A DNA stretch of 64,000 bases from contig CM072512.1 of NCBI GenBank assembly GCA_036898135.1, positions 41,747,023-41,811,022 of the forward strand. Reading direction: 5' to 3'. The notes below the pieces were generated by a model. It saw only the letters and a program-made list of their open reading frames with translations, was not told the DNA's origin and made no database searches. The position numbers and the translations under genes are program-made. Positions 56,277 to 64,000 of the stretch are shown piece by piece. The stretch is from Oncomelania hupensis (Eukaryota > Mollusca > Gastropoda > Littorinimorpha > Pomatiopsidae). Within the stretch, counting starts at the first letter, position 1; every line of letters begins with the position of its first letter.

Positions 56277-57353
56277 CAGATCACAAGCAGTCACTGTCGA
56301 TGGCTGTTTCTCCAGCACAGCAGACTTGGTGTGCGGCGTGCCTCAGGGTTCCGTTTTAGGGCCGGTGTTATTCACTCTGTACACCAAGCCACTGCTTCTC
56401 CTGCTTAGAAAGCATGCTGTTGAGAGTCAATCATTTGCAGACGACACACAACTTTATAAATCCACTGCCCCCTCTCTCATTAATTCCACTGTTAAGACTT
56501 TGGAGAACGGCATCACAGACATTAAGTCATGGATGACACTCAACAAACTTAAGCTTAATGACGATAAAACTGAAGCCCTCCTCATTCACAAGCACAATAC
56601 CTCCTCCTCACTCTCGCCTCTCCCAACATCGCTTACAGTAGGGACAACAAACATTCAGTTCTCATCCTCAGCAAGAAATCTCGGCTACATTCTCTCCGAT
56701 GACCTGTCCCTCAACAACCACATCTCCAACGTCTGTCGCTCTGCATACACGGCCATACGCCAAATCAGCTCCTTTCGCCACTATCTTACAGTCCTGGCCA
56801 CCAAAACCCTAGTCTGCGCTCTCGTCCTTTCTCGTCTTGACTATTGCAACTCTCTCCTCGCTGGCTCCCCAAAACACATCATTGACAAACTACAAAAGGT
56901 TCAGAACTCAGCAGCTAGACTAGTATTCCGAGATAAGAAACGCGATCACATCATACCTCTACTACATTCCCTTCACTGGCTTCCTGTGCAAGCACGCATA
57001 GAGTACAAACTCTCTGTTCTCTGTCACAACTTCTTCACAGATTCTTGTCCTTCCTACCTTGCTGATCTACTGTTTGTCTACTCCCCTTCACGCACTTTAA
57101 GATCTTCTGCTGACACTCGCACACTCAAGGTTCCCGTCACCCGCACTAAGACATACGGCCAACGTGCATTCGCTTACTCCGCACCTAAGCAGTGGAATTC
57201 CCTTCCCTCCCATATCCGCAACATACAATCAACACAAGCATTCAAAAAGGCCCTCAAAACTCACCTCTTCAAACTGCATTATTTATGCAGACTGATTTTT
57301 ATCCTGCTGCCATTCTCTCCTCTTTTGTTTCTGTCTGATCCGTAAGTGTATAC
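56277..57353 (+). pseudogene. CR1/L2-like LINE, RT C-terminal half
   Basis: The open frame runs from 56239 to 57345 (its first 13 or so codons are RTE-derived). It carries the RT blocks GVPQGSVLGPVLF and FADDTQLY, then LKLNDDKTEALL and LGYILSDDLSLNNHI, and RLDYCNSLL. It closes with YGQRAFAYSAPKQWNSLPSH and a THLFKLHYL end, the usual C-terminus of CR1/L2/Rex-type proteins. Endonuclease and the first RT motifs are lost by 5' truncation, but this portion has no stop or frameshift. A TAA at 57343-57345 ends it. The 3' untranslated region continues at 59760 after an RTE insertion. Confidence 0.85.
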
Positions 57354-59749
57354 CTATCCTATCCTATCCTGTCCCGTAACCCGAAGGTCGTAGGGGCACC
57401 ACAGATGATCGTTTAACCAGCATACTCCATCTTTCTCTGTCCTCAGCAGCCCTGATGGCTTCGCTCAGTGTCAAACCAGTCCATTCTCGAATGTTGTCCT
57501 CCCACCTCTTTTTCGGTCTCCCTCTTCTTCTACCTCCTTGCACTGTGCCTTGCAGAATAGTCTTTGGAAGGCCTGATGATCTGGTGACGTGGCCATACCA
57601 TCGGAGTTTCCGTTTCTTCACCACTGTGAGCAGGTCATCGTGTTGTCCAATGGCTTGTGTGATGGTCTGTCGGACTTCGTCGTTGGTGATGTGCTGGGTA
57701 TAGGAAATGCCCAGAAGTCTTCTGTAGCACCTCATCTCCATGCTTTGTATTCTTCGTTGTAGATCTGCTGTGAGGGTCCATGCTTCGCAAGCATATAGGA
57801 AGATGGAGATGACAAGGGAGCGCAGCAGTCTTACTTTGGAATGTAGACTGATGGTCCTGTCTTTCCAAATGGGCTTCAACCTTGTCAGGGCAGCAGTTGT
57901 TTGTGCGATCCTGGAGAGGACTTCCTGTCGGGACCCATTGTCTGATACAATGGCTCCTAAATATTTGAAGCTATGCACTGTGTTGAGGGATTGACCTTGG
58001 ACTTTGATGTCCGTATTGATGCCATTGGTGTTGTTGGTCATCATTTTGGTCTTCTCTGCACTTATTTCCATTCCATAGGCTCTGGAGGTGGTGTCAAGCC
58101 TCTGTACCAGCTGTTCAAGTTCTTGTTCCTCTCCAGCCAATCCATCAATGCCATCTGCAAAACGAAGATTGGAGATTGCTCTACCCCTGACTGTGCCTTC
58201 ATGGTCTGCAAGAGCATCTGATATGATGCGCTCTAGGAAGATGTTGAAGAGTGTTGGAGAGAGTAGGCATCCTTGACGCACACCGATTGTTATTCTGAAC
58301 CAGTTCTCGATGGCGCTGTTGTGGAAGACTGCACTGGTAGCCTTGTCATACAGGCTTTTGATGACTTCAATAATTTTAGGGCTGATGTTGTACACTTTCA
58401 TTGTTGCCTATAGAGCTGCATGCCAGACTCGGTCAAACGCCTTCTTGAAGTCTATGAACACATGATATAGATGTTGTTGGTGCTGTAGGTATTTCTCACA
58501 GATTATTCTGAGGTTGAAAATCTGTTCAGTGGTACTTCGCCCTGCCCTGAATTCTGCTTGTTCTTGAAGCTATGATCTGTACAGCTTGGGGTTTCAACCT
58601 GTTGAGTATTATTTTCAGGAGGACCTTGCTGGGATGGCTGATGAGGCTGATGGTCCGGTAATGTTCACACTCCTGAAGGTTACCTTTTTTTGGGAAGAGT
58701 GATGACAAGCGACTGGGTCCATGTTATAGGCCACTCCCCACTCTGCCAGATCTTGTTACAGATAATGGTGAGGGCATCAATCATCGCTTCTCCTCCTGCT
58801 TGTAGCAGTTCCGCGGGTATGTTGTCCACTCCCGCTGACTTCCCTTTCTTTAGCGCTTGCACTGCTGCCTCAACTTCTTCCCGGAGAATTGGGAGGATTT
58901 CTTCTTCTTCTCTGTTATCGGGACATGCTAGAACTGATGGGTCTCCATTTAGTGTATGGTTGTAAAGGTCAGAGCAGTACTCTGTCCATCTGTCCAAGAC
59001 TTCTTGTTCTTCTGTAAGGCATATGCCAGACTTGCTTTGGATCGTGGAGACTTTGGGCTGTTTGACACTTGTCAGCCGCTTCACTGTCTGGTAGGCCTTC
59101 TTGCTGTTGTTCTTGTTCAGACTGTTCTCTATTTCCTGGCATTGATCTTCTATCCAGTTCTCCTTTGCTGTACGCGTGCCTTTTCGGATGTCATTGTTGA
59201 TTTTTCGGTAGACATCAGCTCCCTGTGAGGTAATCTTTTTCTTTTTCATCTCTCTTCGTTTATCACACAGATCCAAAAGTTCAGGTGTGATCCACGGCTT
59301 CTTCTTTGGTCGGTGCTTGCCAAGGATCTCAGTGGCGGCATCTGTCACAGCTGAGTTGAAGGTGGTGGTCATGGTGTTGACATCTACTTCACCAGCCCCC
59401 AAAATGAGCAGTGCTGCAAATTTCCCTCCAATTGTGGCCTGAAATAGTTCTGCCACCTCCGGGTCTTGCAGTTTGTCCCGGTCGAACTTCAGTCTAGTGC
59501 ACTTTGCTGTATTTACTCTCTTCAAGTGGAGCCGGAAAGACATCATCACGAGATCGTGGTCACTTCCGATGTCTGCTCCTGGAAAAGTGCGTGTCCTGCC
59601 AATGTTGATGCTTGATCTGAAGCGTTTCTTGACCATAATGTAGTCTATTTGGTTGTGATGCTCCCCGCCAGGACTGTGCCATGTCCATCGTCTGGAGTTT
59701 TTGTGGAGACCAAGCGTGTTTGCCAGTACCAGATTGTTGTATCTGGCAA
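57354..59749 (-). pseudogene. RTE-type LINE, truncated in endonuclease, inserted in CR1/L2-like LINE
   Basis: A minus-strand copy of about 2.4 kb flanked by direct repeats AAGTGTATAC at 57344-57353 and 59750-59759. It starts in the endonuclease at [15 protein letters not shown] and ends in CCTAT units (plus-strand sense). Defects: a TGG to TAG nonsense change at about 58409, a frameshift near 58570 and another near 58680. Motif C reads FADG instead of FADD, and the EGTVSIGG region has lost three codons (EGTVRGR). The frames 57364-58401 and 58680-59755 retain most of the C-terminal and endonuclease/linker parts. Confidence 0.9.
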
Positions 59750-59759
59750 AAGTGTATAC

Positions 59760-60079
59760 ACGGCTGTAAATATTTATACTGCTTTTCCTCCTGGGCCTAA
59801 CCGGGCATATAAATAGCTGTGAATAGGTTTTTGCTATTCTATTTATGTCTTTTTTGTCATTTGTGTACATAGTTGTAAATAGTCTATTTCTGTCTTTTTG
59901 TAATTTGTGTACATAGTTGTAAATAGTTTGTACCTTTACTGTTCCGTCTTTTGGTGTATTGTAGCAAAAGCGATGTTTTATCGTGTGCATGTATTTATAT
60001 GTAATGACTATGTAAAGCGTGGTGAGTCTGGTCATAGGATGGAGTACCCGCTATATAAAAATCCGTTATTATTATTATT
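59760..60079 (+). mobile_element. CR1/L2-like LINE 3' untranslated region and tail
   Basis: The continuation of 56277-57353. It has two direct blocks (GTGTACATAGTTGTAAATAG twice) near 59862-59928, then AAGCGTGGTGAGTCTGG, and GTACCCGCTATATAAAAATC with a (TTA)n tail ending at 60079. The same 3' end is present in reverse at 28430-28596 plus 37458-37558. Confidence 0.8.
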
Positions 60080-60978
60080 ATCTTCCTAGAGCGCATCATG
60101 TTTGATGCCCTTGCACATCACGAATGCACAGTCCGCATAGGTGGTAGAGCAATCTCCAACCTTCGTTTTGCGGATGACAATGATGGATTGGCTGTAGAGG
60201 AACAAGAACTTGAACAGCTGGTCCAGAGGCTTGACGCCACCTCCAGAGCCCATGAAATGGAAATAAGTGCAGAGAAGACCAAAATGATGTCCAACAACAC
60301 CAATGGCATCAACACGGACATCAAAGTCCAAGGCCAATCCCTCTACACAGTGCACAGCTTCAAATATTTAGGAGCCATAGTATCAATGGGGTCCGACAGG
60401 AAGTCCTCTACAGGATCGCACAAACAACTGCTGCCCTGGCAAGGTTGAAGCCAATTTGGAAAGACAGGTCCATCAGTCTACATTCCAAAGTAAGACTGCT
60501 GCGCTCCCTTGTCATCTCCATCGTGCTATACGCTTGCGAAACGTGTACCCTCACAGCAGATGTACAACGAAGAATACAAAGCATGGAGATGAGGTGCTAC
60601 AGAAGACGTCTGGGCATTTCCTGTACCCAGCACATCACCAGCGATGAAGTCCGACAGACCATCACACAAGCTATTGGACAATACGATGAACTGCTCACAG
60701 TGGTGAAGAAGCGGAAACTCCGATGGTATTGCCAAATCACCAGATCATCAGGCCTTGCAAAGATCATCCTGCAAAGTACAGTGCAAGGAGGTAGAAGAAG
60801 GGGAAGATCGAAAAAGAGGTGGGAGGACAACACTCTAGAATAGACGGGTTTGACACTGAGCGAATCCATGAGGGTTGCTGAGGACAGAGAAAGATGGAGT
60901 ACGCTGGTTAAACGATCCTCTGTGATGCCCCTACGACCTCCGACTTACGGATTAGGATAGGATCGGATAGGATTGTGT
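60080..60978 (+). pseudogene. RTE-type LINE fragment (right part), RT motif C to tail
   Basis: It continues the old plus-strand copy begun at 56189. It has LRFADDNDGLA (catalytic DD kept), [11 protein letters not shown], a frameshift near 60390-60445 and then a frame 60445-60843 with [18 protein letters not shown] and KRKLRWYCQIT. It ends GATTAGGATAGGATCGGAT, the tail of the family. Confidence 0.88.
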
Positions 60979-61230
60979 GAATGCTGGATCTTAACTCTCT
61001 GAGTTTATACGTGCGCTATTTAACAACAATCCCTTACTCTTTGAGTGTGTTCTCCTACCACCCACCCAATCCAACGCCTTTCCCAAACCCGTCCTCCCCT
61101 AAACCCTCATCTCTCTCTCTATCTCTGATTTTCCGTGAAACCTTTTTCGTATCTGCTTTAAATGCATTTTCTGTGTACGAGTATCTTGCTAGAAAACATT
61201 TCGGTTTTTGTGCCCTTCGAAGTTTAACAG

Positions 61231-61277
<47 letters not shown>

Positions 61278-61893
61278 TGTGTGTGTGTGTGTGTAAGTGC
61301 TGTCAGTTTTTTCCAATTTGTCTGTCGTAAGCACCTAAGGGAGGGGTTGGGAGAGGGGAGGGCGTAGTGTTTGTGGGAGGGTTGAGGGGGGTAGGATTGT
61401 GGGGGAAAGGGGAATAGAAGTGAAGGAGCAAAAAAGATGAGCACACTGAATAAGTCTGCATGTTTGCGGGTGCAAAAAAGTGAATTAGGTATCTTTATCG
61501 GGAAAATAGCGTTTCATCTTTTTCACTTCTCCATATTGCCTGAACAACTTCTTTCTTTTCTTTATTTTTATTGGGGGTGGGGGGTTGGGGAGAGGAAAGG
61601 CGGGGCGGGGGCGTGCATTGATAGCGCTTAGGCCAAGGGAAGAAAAAGAGTCGGAAGATCGGATTCTCTTTTTTTTAATTTTTAAAGCTTTTTTAACCTC
61701 GGGTGCGATTTGTTTTTAATTTTTTCAATTTTTTTGTCCAGATGATCCCAAAAAAAGTTTAGGGTCGAGCCCAAATATTAGGGTCGGTCGGGATACCGTA
61801 AACATTTTTTTTTTGGCCATTAACTATACTTATCGTCAGTGTAAGTATATGGCACATACGTAATTCAAAAAGTGTTAACACATTTGTTTATTA
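60979..61893 (+). other. Unannotated sequence with a (GT)n array
   Basis: A GT array lies at 61234-61291. G-rich sequence occurs at 61340-61420 and 61573-61612. No gene recognised. Confidence 0.6.
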
Positions 61894-62017
<124 letters not shown>

Positions 62018-62187
62018 ACCAGTTTCTTGCTCATGCATCCGACGCCCTTATCTATAAGCTTACTTCGTCAGTCTAACGGGTTCGACATACATGCTATTCA
62101 CACGTTGTTGAAAACATTTGCAGTTCGTCATCTGCTTTCTTTAGACAAGTTGTTGACACTCGACTGCATTTTCTCTACCTTACATCT

Positions 62188-62279
62188 TTCTTCTTCTTCT
62201 TCTTCTTCTTCTTCTTCTTCTTCTTCTTCTTCTTCTTCTTCTTCTTCTTCTCCTTCTTCTTCTTCTGCTTCTACTACTA

Positions 62280-62354
<75 letters not shown>

Positions 62355-62504
62355 TTACTACTACTACTACTACTACTTCTTCGACTTTCCTACTCCTCCT
62401 TCTCCCCTTCCTTATCCTTCTTTTTCTACTTCTACTACTACTATTTCTTCTTCTTCGTCTTCTTCTTCTTCTTCTACTACTTCTACTTCTTCTTCTTTCT
62501 CTCT
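62188..62504 (+). repeat. Compound (TTC)n(TAC)n array
   Basis: About 28 TTC units, about 38 ACT/TAC units and then mixed TTC/TAC. The 250-codon frame across it is Ser/Thr/Leu low complexity. Confidence 0.95.
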
Positions 62505-62928
62505 CCTCTTGGATTTGTGAAACCAAGAGCCTATGCTATTATTTACATGGAAAATATTCACCGTTGAGTCTTCTTGTCCGCTTTCTCCCCAATTTTCTTT
62601 TTCTTTTTTTTTTCTTTCTCTATTTGGTATCCTCCGTCTTACCCTCTTCTGCTAGTTTACTGGTTCTTCAACCTACTCCCTCGTATTGCTCCACCTTTTT
62701 CTTTCAATGCTTTTACTCCTCCTCATCATCATATTTGTTCTCCTACTCCTACTCCTTGTTCATAACTGTTGTTGAATGAACTTTCCCCCTCCCCCTTCCC
62801 AAACACTAGATGTGGAAGGAAGTTTATTTTCATTCATTGACAAGAAGTGTGCACACACAAAATATATCGCTACAGCATTTGGCTTTTTAGTGAGTAATAT
62901 TTCATTCTTTGACGTGTGGAGTTCCAAA

Positions 62929-63200
62929 CAACCTCCGACAAATTCTCCTCCTCAGATTTTGCGCATGGGTAAAATGAAAATGTTGGCTTCTGAAGTTTTC
63001 GGTCAATATTTGATAATGCATATTGAGTTTACTTTGATTCTGCGCTAGATTTGTGTTTTTAAAACAGCCTTCGACAAATTCTCGACCTCAGATTTTGCAC
63101 ATTGATAACATGAAAATGCTAGCTTCTGAAGTTTTGGGCCAATATTTGAAAATGCATATATTGATTTTACTTGGATTTTGCGCTAGATCTGTATTTTCGG
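62929..63200 (+). repeat. Two-copy tandem duplication, period about 136 bp
   Basis: Units 62929-63064 and 63065-63200 share CGACAAATTCTC, CTCAGATTTTGC, TGGCTTCTGAAGTTTT (GCTAGC variant in the second), CAATATTTGA and TTGCGCTAGAT-type blocks in the same order. They are visibly diverged, so the duplication is not recent. Confidence 0.9.
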
Positions 63201-63593
63201 TTAATTTTCTGGCTTAAGCTAAAACATCAGTTCTTTCCATGGCTGCTCTGATCGTATGAGCTGATCGGTTAGATTGCAATAATGGTCGGGCTTTTTTGAA
63301 AGGAAGGCCGGAGATGATCAGTCATCTCGAACAGGGGAGGTGTGCCCCGCTGTTTGCAAAACCAAAATACGGTTCGATATTCACGCAGCTCATTTGCACG
63401 ACGCAGAACCTGATCGTCGTTTCTAATCTCCAGGTCATACTTGCTTTCAACCCCAAAGACTTAAGGCTGATGTAGATAGCCCTGTACACTTTCTATCACT
63501 AATTTACATGTCTGCATTTGATAAGTTATGGTAGCATTGTTACTTCCTATGGTTTAGTTCAACTTTAAATTGTTAGATGTGCTATATGTTTTG

Positions 63594-63914
63594 TGTGTCC
63601 ATGCATGAGAATGACGCATGTGTGGTCTAAAATAACATTATATCAATAAACGTTAATATCAAATATGGAATTGAATTCTATCACTAGCTCCCAAATGACA
63701 AATAAGCTGTGAAAACTGTAATTCAACACTGATCATAATTATGCATGTGTGGTCTATTTGAATATAATATGTGTCCATGCATGAGAATGACACATGTGTG
63801 ATCTAAAATTACATTATATAAATAGACGTTAACATAAAATATGGAATTTAATTCTATCACTATTTATCGACAAGTGACAAATTAGCTGTGAAAACTTTAA
63901 TTCAACACTGATCT
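63594..63914 (+). repeat. Two-copy tandem duplication, period about 176 bp
   Basis: TGTGTCCATGCATGAGAATG starts both units (63594 and 63770). CATGTGTG, GACGTTAA/AACGTTAA, ATATGGAATT, AGCTGTGAAAACT and TTCAACACTGATC follow in each. Unit 1 has an additional ATGCATGTGTGGTCTATTTG near 63741. Confidence 0.9.
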
Positions 63915-64000
63915 GATACGTGCGCTAATTTAGAAAATATAATGATACTGTACTTTCATATCCTTAAGGATGCTAATTTCTATTTACATGTACATCATCA

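Noticed and set aside
62027..62779. 250-codon open frame
   Set aside because: Most of it is Ser, Thr and Leu runs encoded by TTC/TAC arrays; no start context or domain supports a gene.

Overview
The window is eukaryotic, intron-rich or intergenic DNA from an invertebrate. I could not recognise any host gene. It consists of nested retrotransposons, SINE-like repeats and very dense microsatellites (GAA, CT, CA, TAG, GAT, CAT, TA, AAT, TTC, TAC). A marine lophotrochozoan, probably a gastropod or other mollusc, is my best guess. It rests on the RTE-type LINE, the tRNA-derived SINEs with CGCTATATAA tails, the Penelope-like element and TTAGGG-type repeats. This is inference, not proof.

Layout. 1-3057 is AT-rich DNA with microsatellites and an interspersed repeat with telomere-like units. 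3058-6161 is decayed RTE LINE and Penelope-like sequence on the minus strand, with a 65 bp retro-insertion inside the latter. 6162-14170 is a long LTR retrotransposon on the minus strand, with 1512 bp LTRs and a GACTG target duplication, inserted in that RTE LINE. 14259-25400 is mostly unrecognised sequence and microsatellites, with one 90 bp RTE insertion bounded by an 11 bp duplication. 25737-26966 holds SINE and RTE fragments. 28430-37558 is a three-layer nest: the 3' end of a CR1/L2-like LINE, then a solo LTR, then a second LTR element of the same family as the first. 37632-45293 holds RTE fragments, SINEs and microsatellites. 45294-48630 is an apparently full-length RTE LINE with one uninterrupted 1087-codon reading frame. 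48641-48961 may be a mariner-like remnant. 50704-55316 is rich in SINEs, including a tRNA/5S-rRNA chimera. 56097-60978 is another nest: RTE, then a CR1/L2-like LINE, then a further RTE. 60979-64000 is low-complexity DNA plus two local tandem duplications.

Biology. The LTR elements have the pol order protease-integrase-reverse transcriptase-RNase H together with Ty3/gypsy-type domains (an integrase C-terminal GPY motif and a gypsy-like RT/RNase H). This is the arrangement known from Gmr1-like elements. The copy at 29715-36951 has near-identical LTRs but lacks the catalytic part of its RT, so it was probably mobilised in trans by a relative. The RTE LINE appears in nine insertions. Its stop codon lies inside its own 3' tandem tail. 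The CR1/L2-like LINE has a 3' end that several SINE-like families copy, which suggests that it is their mobilising partner.
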